From: Bacillota bacterium
Lineage (GTDB): Bacteria; Bacillota; Clostridia; Tissierellales; Sedimentibacteraceae
Reading direction: 5' to 3'
Assembly (NCBI GenBank): GCA_023453025.1
Contig: JAEXUD010000059.1
Coordinates: forward strand, 1-64,000
Length of the DNA stretch: 64,000 nucleotides
Position 1 is the first letter of the stretch. The number at the start of each line of letters is the position of its first letter. Shown here in pieces: positions 35,886 through 45,900 of this stretch. Both the position numbers and the translations under genes were made by a program. The notes below the pieces were generated by a model. It ran no database searches, was not told the origin of the DNA, and saw nothing but the letters and a program-made list of their open reading frames with translations.

Positions 35886-36243
35886 CGTCAACCTTCCTGC
35901 TTTCTTCATCTTTTATAACCTTGTTAATAAGGCTTGACATGTATATTCCTTTTTCAATAGATTCATCTTTTTCAAACAACAGTTCAGGAGTTATACGCAT
36001 TTTAATTCTGCTGCCTACTTCTTTTCTGATAAAGCCCTTGGCACTTTTTAAAGCTTCCAGTGTCTGATCTATGTCTCCATAAACAGAAATATAAACCTTA
36101 GCATATTTTAAATCCTCAGTAACATTCACATCCGTCACACTTACCAAATCGGATAATCGAGGGTCTTTAACTTCATTTCTGATTACTTCAGATATAACTC
36201 TTTTCATTTCACCTGACAATCTGTTATTTCTTCTATTTGCCAT
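35866..36243 (-). CDS. rbfA: Ribosome-binding factor A
   Basis: A 125-residue KH-type factor that helps mature the 30S subunit and 16S rRNA 5' end. 'RLSGEMKRVISEVIRNEVKDPRLSDLVSVTDV' pattern and 'LKYAKVYISVYGD' are typical. An acidic tail (DDESDDE) is coded over the start of nrnA. GAGGT precedes the ATG, 20 bases after infB... in transcription order it follows infB. Confidence 0.93.
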   Translation of the reverse strand: MANRRNNRLSGEMKRVISEVIRNEVKDPRLSDLVSVTDVNVTEDLKYAKVYISVYGDIDQTLEALKSAKGFIRKEVGSRIKMRITPELLFEKDESIEKGIYMSSLINKVIKDEESRKVDDESDDE

Positions 36244-36263
36244 GTTATACCTCTTTTCTTATG

Positions 36264-38495
36264 CTATCTTTTTATTTCTTCCATTATATAGGCTTCCATT
36301 GAGTCGCCTTCTTTGATATCATTGTATTTCTCAATGCCGATTCCGCCTTCATATCCGGTGTTAAGCTCAGATACGTCATCCTTGAATCTTTTTAAAGATG
36401 CAATATCTCCTTCATGAATAACAATATCGTTTCTTAATAATCTTATTTTAGATTTTCTTGTTATTTTACCGCTTGTTACATATACTCCGGCAACTATTCC
36501 AACGTTAGGAACCTTAAATGTCTGTCTGACTTCAGCTCTTCCTTGAACAACTTCCTTATATATAGGTGCAAGCATTCCTTTTACAGCCTGCTGTATGTCT
36601 TCTATTGCTTTGTAAATTATATTGTAGGTTCTTATATCAACATTTTCTTTTTTAGCAAGTTCCATTGCTGCTATAGATGGTCTGACATTAAAGCCGATTA
36701 CCAATGCATTGGATGCAGATGCCAGCATAACGTCATTTTCATTTATACCGCCCACACCGCCATGAATCGGATTAACCTTAACATCATCCATGCTCTGCTT
36801 TAATAATGATTGCTTTACTGCTTCTATGGAACCGCTTACGTCAGCCTTGATAATGATATTCAAGTCCTTAACTTCACCTTTTTGAATTCTGTCAAACAAA
36901 TCATCTAATGAAACCTTTGATGTTGCATTCATTGTTTCAAGATGTCTCTTGTCTTTTCTTTTTTCGGCAATATTTTTGGCATCTTTCTCATTTTCCAGTA
37001 CAACCAGTGTGTCTCCTGCAACAGGAGTTTCATTTAAGCCGAGAATCTCAACAGGTACGGAAGGTCCTGCCTGATTGATTTTTTTGCCCTTTGAGTTAAA
37101 CATTGCTCTGACCTTGCCAAAAGCACTGCCTACCAAGACTATATCACCCTTGCTCAATGTTCCTTTTTCAATTAAGACAGTAGCAACCGGTCCTCTGCCT
37201 TTATCAAGCTTTGCTTCAATTATGGTTCCTTTTGCAGCTCTGTTCGGATTTGCTTTAAATTCCTGAACCTCGGCAACCAGCAGAATCATTTCAAGCAAAT
37301 CTTCAATTCCCATATGCTTCTTTGCGGAAACAGGTACAAATATTGTATCTCCGCCCCAGTCCTCGGAAATTATTCCCTGTTCTGACAACTCCTGCTTAAC
37401 CCTGTCCATATTAGCTGTTGGTTTATCTATTTTATTTACAGCAACTATTATGGGAACTCCCGCAGCTTTAGAATGGTTAATCGCTTCTATTGTCTGAGGC
37501 ATAACACCATCATCTGCTGCAACAACAATAATTGCTATATCTGTTACCTTTGCTCCTCTTGCCCTCATAGCTGTAAAGGCTTCATGTCCGGGTGTATCAA
37601 GGAAGGTTATTTTCTTTCCGTTAATTTCAACCTGTGAAGCACCTATGTGCTGTGTGATTCCTCCTGCTTCATGCTCTGTAACTGCTGTGTTTCTGATAGC
37701 GTCGAGAAGTGAAGTCTTACCGTGGTCAACATGGCCCATTACAGTTACGATAGGAGACCTGGGCAGTAAATCTTTTTCATCATCGGCATCTTCATGTGAC
37801 AATGAATCTTCAATATTTTGAAGTTCATCAACAACTTCAATTTTTGTCACCTTTGCTCCTAATTCTTCGCCAATCAGCTGGGCTGTGTCAAAGTCAATTT
37901 CCTGATTCATATTAGCCATAATTCCAAGTAATATTAATTTAGAAATTACGACATTAACAGGCACTCCTAATTTATCAGCAAACTGTCTTACTACTATAGC
38001 ATCTTCCATTTCGATATTTTTAATCTTATGTTGCTCTTTTTTTTCTGGTTCAGCAGGCTTTTGCTGTTGAAATTGCTGATATGGCTTGTTTTTTTGTTTA
38101 TTTTGATTGTTTTTGTTAAAGTTTCTATTTTTATTATTATTATTGTTATTGTTAGTACCTTTATTGCCTTCTTCTGACCTGGGCTTCTGTTGTATAGGTT
38201 GTTTTTTTACCGGTGCAATCAAATTCTTATCAACCTTTTTTAATTTTGCCTGTTTTAAGTCAATGCGTTCATCAACTAACGGTTCGTCATCTATAACAAC
38301 CGGCTTTGCACCCTTGGCTGGTTTGGTCTTTTTATTGTTATTAATTATATTTAATGCTTTTTTTAATCTTATCACTTCTAAATCAGAAATAGAACTCATG
38401 TGATTTTTTATAGTAATACCTAATTCCTGTTCTGCCAGTGTCACCAGGTCCTTACTATTCATCTTCAACTCTTTTGCTAGTTCGTATATTCTCAT
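36264..38495 (-). CDS. infB: Translation initiation factor IF-2
   Basis: A 743-residue GTPase that brings initiator tRNA to the 30S subunit. Order: N-terminal IF2N helix domain, an Asn/Lys/Gln-rich disordered linker (about residues 110-155, with 'NNNNNNKNRNFNKNNQNKQK'), a second IF2N, then the G domain with 'GHVDHGKTSLLD', 'DTPGHEAF' and 'NKIDK', and the C-terminal domains. GGAGGTGG precedes the ATG. It follows ylxQ by 15 bases. Confidence 0.97.
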   Translation of the reverse strand: MRIYELAKELKMNSKDLVTLAEQELGITIKNHMSSISDLEVIRLKKALNIINNNKKTKPAKGAKPVVIDDEPLVDERIDLKQAKLKKVDKNLIAPVKKQPIQQKPRSEEGNKGTNNNNNNNKNRNFNKNNQNKQKNKPYQQFQQQKPAEPEKKEQHKIKNIEMEDAIVVRQFADKLGVPVNVVISKLILLGIMANMNQEIDFDTAQLIGEELGAKVTKIEVVDELQNIEDSLSHEDADDEKDLLPRSPIVTVMGHVDHGKTSLLDAIRNTAVTEHEAGGITQHIGASQVEINGKKITFLDTPGHEAFTAMRARGAKVTDIAIIVVAADDGVMPQTIEAINHSKAAGVPIIVAVNKIDKPTANMDRVKQELSEQGIISEDWGGDTIFVPVSAKKHMGIEDLLEMILLVAEVQEFKANPNRAAKGTIIEAKLDKGRGPVATVLIEKGTLSKGDIVLVGSAFGKVRAMFNSKGKKINQAGPSVPVEILGLNETPVAGDTLVVLENEKDAKNIAEKRKDKRHLETMNATSKVSLDDLFDRIQKGEVKDLNIIIKADVSGSIEAVKQSLLKQSMDDVKVNPIHGGVGGINENDVMLASASNALVIGFNVRPSIAAMELAKKENVDIRTYNIIYKAIEDIQQAVKGMLAPIYKEVVQGRAEVRQTFKVPNVGIVAGVYVTSGKITRKSKIRLLRNDIVIHEGDIASLKRFKDDVSELNTGYEGGIGIEKYNDIKEGDSMEAYIMEEIKR

Positions 38496-38510
38496 AAAGC
38501 CACCTCCGGA

Positions 38511-38804
38511 TTATATATTATTTAGTAAATATGATGCAATGTTCGAATCGTTAACTGCCAAAACACTCACCACCTTTTTCCCGAGACTTTTTCCCAGGAT
38601 TTCTTTTTCTCCATATTCAACATATTTTATATTGTATTTATCGCATATAAATTGTATGTTTTTCTTTGTTTTATCTGAAGCATCGGCTGCAATTAAAACC
38701 AATTTGCTTTTATTATCCTTGATATCCAAGCAGGCCGCATCGTACCCTATGGATATATTACCACCCTTTCTGGCAATTCCCAACATCGAATAAATTTTAT
38801 TCAT
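38511..38804 (-). CDS. L7Ae/L30e-like RNA-binding protein YlxQ
   Basis: A 97-residue L7Ae-fold protein of the YlxQ kind, found in nusA-infB operons of Firmicutes. 'MLGIARKGGNISIGYDA' and 'SKLVLIAADASDKTKKNI' follow the K-turn-binding pattern. Exact role unresolved. It overlaps ylxR by 8 bases. Confidence 0.9.
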   Translation of the reverse strand: MNKIYSMLGIARKGGNISIGYDAACLDIKDNKSKLVLIAADASDKTKKNIQFICDKYNIKYVEYGEKEILGKSLGKKVVSVLAVNDSNIASYLLNNI

Positions 38805-39066
38805 TTTTTGAAATCTCCGCCTTTATTGCTTCATACACCTCTTCAGGTATTTCAGCTTCAAGTGCTTTTGACAGCCTTTTTGACTTTATTGCTTTTTCAA
38901 AACACTCAGCTTTTTTACAAATATATGTACCTCTGCCGTTTAGTTTTCCGGTAGAATCAAAGTGTATTTCATTCTCTTTGTTTTTAACTATTCTGCACAA
39001 ATCTTTTTTTGGAAAACCTTCCATGCATCCGATACATTTTCTCATAGGAATTTTACGGGTTTTCAT
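38797..39066 (-). CDS. rnpM: YlxR (RnpM) family protein
   Basis: An 89-residue DUF448 protein. 'PMRKCIGCMEGFPKKDLCRI' and 'GRGTYICKKAECFEKA' are the family motifs, including the four Cys. The B. subtilis protein binds RNase P RNA and lowers its activity. Its ATG overlaps the nusA stop (ATGA), with AAGGAGG five bases upstream. Confidence 0.92.
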   Translation of the reverse strand: MKTRKIPMRKCIGCMEGFPKKDLCRIVKNKENEIHFDSTGKLNGRGTYICKKAECFEKAIKSKRLSKALEAEIPEEVYEAIKAEISKNE

Positions 39067-40124
39067 AGTACCTCCTTAGAGCTTCTTTCCTTTTCCTGAG
39101 TTTCACTTATTATATCTATTTTCCAGCCTGTAAGCTTTGCGGCAAGTCTTACGTTTTGCCCTTCCTTGCCTATGGCAAGTGAAAGCTGATTGTCAGGCAC
39201 AACCGCAACTGCACTTTTTTCTTTTTCATTCGCGGTAACCTTAACTATTTTTGCGGGTCCAAGGCTGTTTGCTATGAATTTTTCCGGGTCCTTATCATAA
39301 ATTATAATATCAATTTTTTCCTGACATATTTCATCTATTATATTTTTAACACGAGTTCCCTTGTTTCCCACACATGAACCAATCGGCTCAACATTTGGGT
39401 CATTTGAAGAAACAGCAATCTTGGTTCTTGAGCCTGCTTCTCTTGATATAGAATATATTTCTATTGTACCGTCATGAATCTCAGGAACTTCCAACTCAAA
39501 CAATCTTTTCACCAGGTTGGGGTGGCTTCTTGAAAGCATAATACTTGCACCCTTTCCTGAATTTTTTACTTCTACTATGACAGTCTTTACTCTGTCTCCT
39601 GGGTTGTATGTTTCTCCGGGTATTTGTTCATTAGCGGTGATTATTCCTTCAATTTTTCCTAAATCAACATAGATATTTCCCTTGCTTTCTCTTTGAACCA
39701 CACCTGTAAGTATATCTGATTCTCTTCCATAAAACTCGCTGAATATTGATTCTCTTTCAGCTTCACGTATTTTTTGAAGTATTACCTGTCTGGCAGTTTG
39801 CGCCGCAATACGTCCGAAATCCTTTTTAGGCTTTATTTCAATTTTTACTATATCGCCGACTTCATATCTAGCATCTATGGCTCTGGCGTCATCAAGGGTT
39901 ATTTCCTGGTTTGGATTTTCTATTTGTTCAGCTACCACTTTATCCTGAAACAATTTGTATTCGCCGTTTTCTTCATCAATATCTATACTGAAGTTTGTTG
40001 CCTTGCTGAAGTTTTTCTTATAACCCGTTTCCAGTGCAGCTCTGATTGCCTCCAACACAACGTCTTTGCGAATTCCTTTTTCTTTTTCGAGCTCGCTCAA
40101 CGCACTTAATATTTCCTTGTTCAT
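39063..40124 (-). CDS. nusA: Transcription elongation/termination factor NusA
   Basis: A 353-residue NusA: N-terminal RNA-polymerase-binding domain (1-125), S1 domain ('GRESDILTGVVQRESKGNIYVDLGKIEG' region), and two KH domains ('GSCVGNKGTRVKNI', 'LAIGKEGQNVRLAAKL'). The C-terminal repeats of proteobacterial NusA are absent, as normal in Firmicutes. ATG 40124 is chosen since GGAGG then lies 5 bases away; the preceding ATG at 40127 is too close. Confidence 0.96.
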   Translation of the reverse strand: MNKEILSALSELEKEKGIRKDVVLEAIRAALETGYKKNFSKATNFSIDIDEENGEYKLFQDKVVAEQIENPNQEITLDDARAIDARYEVGDIVKIEIKPKKDFGRIAAQTARQVILQKIREAERESIFSEFYGRESDILTGVVQRESKGNIYVDLGKIEGIITANEQIPGETYNPGDRVKTVIVEVKNSGKGASIMLSRSHPNLVKRLFELEVPEIHDGTIEIYSISREAGSRTKIAVSSNDPNVEPIGSCVGNKGTRVKNIIDEICQEKIDIIIYDKDPEKFIANSLGPAKIVKVTANEKEKSAVAVVPDNQLSLAIGKEGQNVRLAAKLTGWKIDIISETQEKERSSKEVL

Positions 40125-40135
40125 CATACCCTCCG

Positions 40136-40600
40136 TTAAAAGTCCTCTAACATTTTATTTATTTTAGAAATATCTTTAATATTTATGTTTACAACTCCCT
40201 CGTTGCTGTCAATATCAACACTGCTTTCGCTTTTTTTCAACAAAATTCCGCTTATGGATTTTTTCCCGTCAATTGGTTTGAAAAATTTAGCTTCTACTTT
40301 CTTCCCTATATTTTTTTGATAATCAGCTTCAGTTTTAAAGGGTCTTTCAATTCCCGGAGAAGACACTTCTAAAAAGTACTGTTCTTTTATCAAGTCCGCT
40401 TCATCAAGTTTTTTGTTAAGTGCCCTGCTTACATCCGCTGTATCATCAACCGTGATTCCCTCGGGTTTATCAACATAGACTCTTAGATATTTAAACGGGC
40501 CTTCTTTTACATATTCAATATCAATCATTTCAATATCAGTATCTTTAATAATATTTTCAACCATCTTCTGAACAGATTCTTCTATAGATTTTTTATTCAT
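40136..40600 (-). CDS. rimP: Ribosome maturation factor RimP
   Basis: A 154-residue RimP, needed for 30S maturation. 'FLEVSSPGIERPFKTEADYQ' is the family signature, near residues 79-98, and a C-terminal SH3-like barrel follows. First gene of the nusA-infB operon, under the promoter at 40686-40714, with a hairpin in its leader. Confidence 0.93.
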   Translation of the reverse strand: MNKKSIEESVQKMVENIIKDTDIEMIDIEYVKEGPFKYLRVYVDKPEGITVDDTADVSRALNKKLDEADLIKEQYFLEVSSPGIERPFKTEADYQKNIGKKVEAKFFKPIDGKKSISGILLKKSESSVDIDSNEGVVNINIKDISKINKMLEDF

Positions 40601-40633
40601 ATGTACTCCTTTACCTTACTTTTAACATACAAT

Positions 40634-40663
40634 CAGAAAGAGTGGGCTACCCCACTCTTTCTG
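40634..40663 (-). other. Hairpin in the leader of the rimP-nusA operon
   Basis: CAGAAAGAGTGGG at 40634-40646 pairs perfectly with CCCACTCTTTCTG at 40651-40663; the loop is four bases. It starts about 15 bases after the predicted transcription start. On neither strand is there a run of T directly after it, so it is not a standard terminator. It may be a target for RNase, NusA-linked pausing or RNA stability. Confidence 0.75.
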
Positions 40664-40685
40664 TCAAAATTTCTATCTTTGTTAT

Positions 40686-40714
40686 ATTATAACACATTTT
40701 TTATTATTAATCAA
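40686..40714 (-). promoter_or_regulatory. Promoter of the rimP-nusA-infB operon
   Basis: On the minus strand TTGATT (40709-40714) and TATAAT (40686-40691) are 17 bases apart, with a TG-like context (TGTGTTATAAT). About 85 bases upstream of rimP. Confidence 0.75.
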
Positions 40715-40781
40715 ATAAAAATTTTAATTTTTTAAACATTATCTGATAGTCTTATAGTGCCTGATAGTTATTTTAAATATT

Positions 40782-42119
40782 TCATTTTATCCTGTATGAA
40801 ATTCGTGCTGCAAGCCGTCCCACAACACGCATAGGGATAATCCGTGTCAATAATGATATAAAATGCCCAAATTTGCGGTAAAATATGTTGAACAAAATAT
40901 ATGATTTCTTCTGTGCCTCATGCATGGGCATACGACGAAATATACTGTGAAAGGAATAAAATTCCCTGTACATCCAAAGGTATCCCTCATATAACTCCTC
41001 TGCTGTCATTCTCTTAGGCTTAAACACCACATGAGATGTATTGTATTTTGAGAGCTCATAGTCGCTTATACGCCCTTCTTCCTTCATTCGTCGATACAGC
41101 TCTGTACCTGGATACGGAGTGAGAATATGAGAAGTCAGCGTCTCAACTTTATTTTTTACCAACCAATTTAGAGTTCGAAGGAAAACATCCGGCTCATCAC
41201 CATCCAGTCCAAATACCATGCTTGCATTTATCATGATACCCCGTTTATGAATTTCTGTAATAAGTCTTTCATATTTTTCAAAGCGGTTATCCTTGTTTAC
41301 GCCTTGCAATGATAAGTTATTGATGGATTCAAATCCTATAAAAAGACTTTGACAGCCTGTTTCCGCCATCAAATCCAGTAAATCAGGATAGTCGGCAATC
41401 CTTGTGGTTACTGCAGCACTCCACTTCAAATTCATTCCCAGCATCCTGCCAAGCAATTCATGGGTGTATGACGGCACTCCGATAAAATTATCGTCAATAA
41501 AAAGCACATGCCGGGTCTCAAGTGATTCAATATCCTTTAGTACATCTTTTATGGGGCGCTGAACATAAACCCTGTTTTTACAGCTGTTGTAACAGAAGTC
41601 ACATCTGTTTGGGCAGCCGCGGCTTGTGGTGATGACGTTTGTATATAGATATCTGCTTTTATCAATCCTGCTGTATGCCGGAGAAACAATCTCATCTCCC
41701 CTGAAACCCTCCATATCATGGTATACCCGCTGAAGCATACCGCTCACAGCATCCTCTATTATGCGTGTCCACACGCGCTCGGCAGCTCCGATGCAGACAG
41801 CATCAAAATACCTCATACACTCATCAGGACTGCTGGTTACGTGTATGCCTCCCGCCACAACAGGAACTCCCATGCGGCGAAACCTTTCCGCAATTTGCAC
41901 AGCCCGTGTCATTACATCCAAGGTTATTGTAATTCCTACCATGCCGGCACCACAGTTGTAATCTATTTTCTCAATATTTTCATTAAACAGTATCACTTCA
42001 TGTTCATCAGGCGTAAGGCTTATCAAAGTAAGCAACGCCAGTGACGGAGCCATATGGGTCTTTAGGTCGGTATCCATCGGCCGTTTATTCATTTTAGGCT
42101 GTAAAAGAATGATTTTCAT
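40782..42119 (-). CDS. B12-binding domain radical SAM enzyme
   Basis: A 445-residue class-B radical SAM protein: N-terminal cobalamin-binding domain (about residues 1-130) then the radical SAM domain with CxxxCxxC as 'CPNRCDFC' (near 171-178) and the GGD-like and 'GFESIN' strands. The C-terminus is helical and basic (RIIPMRVVGRLAARISYRIK). Such enzymes often methylate or rearrange unactivated carbons in lipids or natural products; substrate unknown. The start is ATG 42119, nine bases after GGAG; an earlier in-frame ATG at 42164 lies inside the upstream gene. Third gene of a G+C-richer operon with an XRE regulator and a membrane protein. Confidence 0.85.
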   Translation of the reverse strand: MKIILLQPKMNKRPMDTDLKTHMAPSLALLTLISLTPDEHEVILFNENIEKIDYNCGAGMVGITITLDVMTRAVQIAERFRRMGVPVVAGGIHVTSSPDECMRYFDAVCIGAAERVWTRIIEDAVSGMLQRVYHDMEGFRGDEIVSPAYSRIDKSRYLYTNVITTSRGCPNRCDFCYNSCKNRVYVQRPIKDVLKDIESLETRHVLFIDDNFIGVPSYTHELLGRMLGMNLKWSAAVTTRIADYPDLLDLMAETGCQSLFIGFESINNLSLQGVNKDNRFEKYERLITEIHKRGIMINASMVFGLDGDEPDVFLRTLNWLVKNKVETLTSHILTPYPGTELYRRMKEEGRISDYELSKYNTSHVVFKPKRMTAEELYEGYLWMYREFYSFHSIFRRMPMHEAQKKSYILFNIFYRKFGHFISLLTRIIPMRVVGRLAARISYRIK

Positions 42120-42123
42120 ATAT

Positions 42124-42588
42124 CTAACTCCATCTGCATATAAAGACATACACCAAATCCGCAAGCACTACCGTTGCCCAATGTATAGCAATGAAAAGTG
42201 TAAATTTTTCAACAATACCGTTGGAATCGCTTAATACCATAAGGTAGAATCCGGCAATGGCAATCAGGGTAAGTACTGCAGCTGCTGCAAGGCACTGTAT
42301 AAGGCTGACAACATGGTATTCATCATACGGACGACGACGAAAAAGAAGCATAAGGACAACCAGGACAGTTATGGCAATTAACGCATATGCGATGTAGACA
42401 TGCTGCCCCGAAGCTAGAAAATTGGTCCACTTAGTCCAAAACGGATGACCTCCTGTTGACTGATTGTAATATAACAGTCTTTCAAACTCAACATGTCCGG
42501 AAGTTACAATAAAGATAAGGCCGTAAAAAGCCGTAAACATGCTTATGCATACTGCATTGACTCCTGGATTCTTCAAAATATTCTTCAT
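42124..42588 (-). CDS. Four-helix membrane protein, unknown function
   Basis: A 154-residue protein with membrane helices at about residues 10-30, 63-85, 98-120 and 130-150. The first loop (HVEFERLLYYNQSTGGHPFW) is polar. Its ATG overlaps the XRE-gene stop by four bases, so the two are translationally coupled; the radical SAM gene begins 4 bases after it. No family recognised; by place it may be the target or partner of the enzyme downstream. Confidence 0.65.
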   Translation of the reverse strand: MKNILKNPGVNAVCISMFTAFYGLIFIVTSGHVEFERLLYYNQSTGGHPFWTKWTNFLASGQHVYIAYALIAITVLVVLMLLFRRRPYDEYHVVSLIQCLAAAAVLTLIAIAGFYLMVLSDSNGIVEKFTLFIAIHWATVVLADLVYVFICRWS

Positions 42589-42791
42589 TTTCTATCCCCC
42601 TCCTCAAACAGAAACAACCCTTCAATAGATACTCCAAAAAATTGTGACAAATCATACGCAAGCCAAATTGAAGGGTCAAACTTACCTGTTTCTATTGCAT
42701 TGATCGCCTGGCGTGAAACTCCCACTTTCTCTCCCAGCTCTTTTTGTGTAAGCCCTAGCTCTTCCCGAAGACACTTTACTTTGTTTTTCAT
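42585..42791 (-). CDS. XRE family transcriptional regulator
   Basis: A 68-residue helix-turn-helix protein: 'GLTQKELGEKVGVSRQAINAIE' is the DNA-binding segment, near residues 13-34. It is of the minimal type common next to small membrane proteins in Firmicutes. The start is ATG 42791, six bases after AGGAGG. The twin sites at 42811-42830 and 42855-42874 fit autoregulation. Confidence 0.9.
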   Translation of the reverse strand: MKNKVKCLREELGLTQKELGEKVGVSRQAINAIETGKFDPSIWLAYDLSQFFGVSIEGLFLFEEGDRK

Positions 42792-42810
42792 AGTACTTCC
42801 TCCTGACATC

Positions 42811-42830
42811 ATGTCAAGTAAACCTTACAT
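42811..42830 (-). promoter_or_regulatory. Putative operator 1 of the XRE operon
   Basis: ATGTCAAGTAAACCTTACAT is repeated with two changes at 42855-42874, 44 bases away (about four helical turns). Each copy is a near dyad (TGTCAAG...CTTACA). This one lies downstream of the -10 box. Confidence 0.7.
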
Positions 42831-42832
42831 AT

Positions 42833-42861
42833 AGAATAGCAAAATTTTTATATTATGTCAA
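42833..42861 (-). promoter_or_regulatory. Promoter of the XRE operon
   Basis: On the minus strand TTGACA (42856-42861) and TATTCT (42833-42838) are 17 bases apart; the -35 lies within operator 2. Confidence 0.75.
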
Positions 42862-42874
42862 GTGTACCTTACAT
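42855..42874 (-). promoter_or_regulatory. Putative operator 2 of the XRE operon
   Basis: ATGTCAAGTGTACCTTACAT, second copy of the 20-base site. It covers the -35 box, so a bound regulator would exclude RNA polymerase. Confidence 0.7.
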
Positions 42875-42918
42875 TATTTCTTAAACACAAAAATGCAACC
42901 CATTGAAATTTTAATTTT

Positions 42919-45900
42919 TTAAACATTAAAAATTGAAATTTGATTGGTTCTGTCTAAATTTTTCAGGCTTCCGTGTTTTTCCAGGACATCAATCACTGTC
43001 CTGCTGACTCTTGCTCTGTTGATAATATCCTCTATAGATATGAACTCCCCTTGTTCTCGTTCCTTCTTGATGCTTGAAGCGGCATTTGCACCCACACCTT
43101 GCAGTGCCATAAGCGGTGGAATTATCCCTTCTTCAGATAATATAAACCTTCTGTCATCTGATTTATATAAATCAACCCTGGTAAATTTAAAACCGCGCTT
43201 GTACATTTCATACGCTGCTTCAAGAACAGTCGAGAGATTTTTCTCCTTAGCGGTTTTATCATTCCCTTTTTCTTCAAGCATTTTAATGTGATTCAAAATG
43301 CTGTTTTCGCCTTTTGTTACAATTTCGGCATCAAAGTCTTCAACCTTCGAAGTAAAATATGCAGCATAGAAGGCTTCGGGAAAATGAACCTTAAAATATG
43401 CAATTTTTACTGACATGGTAACATATGCGGCAGCATGTGCCTTTGGAAACATATATTTAATTTTATTGCAGGAATCAATGTACCACTGAGGAACACCATG
43501 CTCTTTCATACAGGCTTCGTCCTCTTTTCTTAATCCCTTGCCTTTTCTAACCCGCTCCATAATATCAAAGGATGTTTTCTTTGGTACTCCCATTTTAATA
43601 AGGTAGGTCATAATATCATCCCGTGTTGAAATAACACTGCTTATATCTGCGTATCCCTTGCTTATAACCTCCTGAGCATTTCCAAGCCATACATCTGTAC
43701 CGTGAGACAGACCGCTTATGCGAATCAAATCAGCAAACGATTTTGGTTTTGTATCCATAATCATCTGACGCACAAACGGAGTTCCAAACTCCGGAATTGC
43801 AAGAGTGCCGGTTGTACAGTCTATCTCATTCAATGAAATGCCGAGAACCTCAGGGCTGGTAAATATCTTCATTGTAGCTTCATCGTCAGTCGGCACATCC
43901 TCACTGTTGATGCCGGTTAAATCCTCCAGCATCCTTATAATGCTGGGTGTATCATGTCCGAGCAAATCAAGCTTTAAAATACGTCCGGATATTGAGTGGT
44001 AATCAAAGTGAGTGGTTATTGTTCCCGACTTCTCATTATTGGCAGGGTACTGAACAGGAGAAAAATCATGTATATCCTTATCCTCCGGCACAATCATTAT
44101 ACCGCCCGGGTGTTGACCGGATGTTCTTTTAACTCCAAGGCAGCCTTGAATAAGACGGTCTATTTCTGCTTTTCTTTTAGAAATTCCTCTTTCTTCAAAA
44201 TAATTTTTTACAAAGCCGTATGCGGTTTTATCTGCAATTGTTCCGATTGTACCTGCTCTGAACACATGACCCTTACCAAAAAGCTCCTCCGTGTATTTCA
44301 TACATATTGCCTGCTCCTCGCCGGCAAAATTCAAATCAATGTCGGGCTCTTTGTCTCCTTCAAAGCCAAGAAAAACCTCAAAGGGTATGTCGTGACCGTC
44401 CTTGTTTAAATGAGTACCGCATTTCGGACAATTTTTATCAGGCAAATCATATCCGGAGTCACAGCATCCGTCTTCTATGAATTCAGAATATTTGCAGTTT
44501 GGACACACATAATGAGGCAAAAGCGGATTAACCTCTGTTATGCCTGCCATCGCAGCGGCAAAAGACGACCCTACTGAACCTCTGGACCCTACCATGTAAC
44601 CGTCTTCGTTTGATTTTTTGACAAGCTTCTGAGCAATTATATACATCACTGAATATCCGTTGCCGATAATTGAATTTAATTCCATGTCAAGTCTTTTTTC
44701 AACAATTTCCGGCAAATGATCGCCGTATATTTCATTTGCCCTTGAATAGCAAATATTTCGCAGCTCATCATCTGACCCTTCTATTATCGGAGGAAAGGTT
44801 CCATTTGGTATAGGTAGAATCGACTCGATTGAATCAGCAATTAAATTTGTATTTGTAACAACCACCTCATAGGCTTTGTCTTTTCCCAGATATGAAAAAT
44901 CCTCCAGCATTTCGTCTGTTGTTTTAAAATACAAAGGTGCTTGCTCCTCCGCATCCTCATAACCCTGACCGGACATAAGAATTCTTCTGTATATTTCATC
45001 TTCCTTTTCCAGAAAGTGAACATCTCCTGTGGCAACCACTGTTTTTCCCAGTTTGTCTCCAAGCTTAATAATTTTTCTGTTAATGTCCTTTAAATCTTCC
45101 ACATCTCTCACTCTTCCGTTGTTAACAAGAAACATGTTATTATCAATGGGCTGGATTTCCAGGAAATCATAATAAGCTGCAATTCCCTCCAGCTTCTCAT
45201 CTGAGGTGCCGTTTAAAACAGCTCTGTACAGCTCTCCTGCTTCACATGCGGAGCCTATGACAAGACCTTCCCTGAATTTAGATATGCTCGATTTGAGCAG
45301 TCTGGGTTTTTTGTAAAAATTCTTTATGTGAGATTCTGAAACAAGCTTGTATAAGTTTTTAAGACCAGTATAATTTTTAACCAAAATGTTAATATGGTAT
45401 GAAGATTGTTTTATGAAATCAATGTCTTTCTTTAATGCATCATTTAAGCTTCCGACATCAGGTATTCCCCTGTCACTCAGCATATTTAAAAAGCTGATGA
45501 ACATCTGCCCCGTTGCATTGGCATCATCAACTGCCCTGTGATGATTTTCAAGTTTAATTCCAAGCTTTTTAGTAAGAGTATTAAGCTTGTGATTTTTAAC
45601 ATCCTTCATCAATGCCCTTGACAATTCTAAAGTATCAAGCACTGACGGATTATAATTTTCTTTTAAATGCGCTGTTGCTTTTTCCTTTATAAAACTTGTG
45701 TCAAAGCTTGCATTGTGCGCAACCAATACTGCATCTCCTGCAAATTTTATGAATTCAGGCAGAATATTTTCAATATCTGGCTGACCCTGGAGCATGTCAT
45801 CAGTAATAGATGTAAGTTCAATAATTTTATTCGGCAGCTTTCTTTTTACACTTACAAAGCTTGAAAAGCTGTCTATGACCTGTCTCTTTGCTATTTTAAC

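Noticed and set aside
38107..38180. Asn/Lys repeat in infB as a mobile or variable element
   Set aside because: Disordered, compositionally biased linkers are normal in IF-2.
40634..40663. A transcription terminator
   Set aside because: The stem is strong but no run of T follows on either strand, and it lies after the operon's own promoter.
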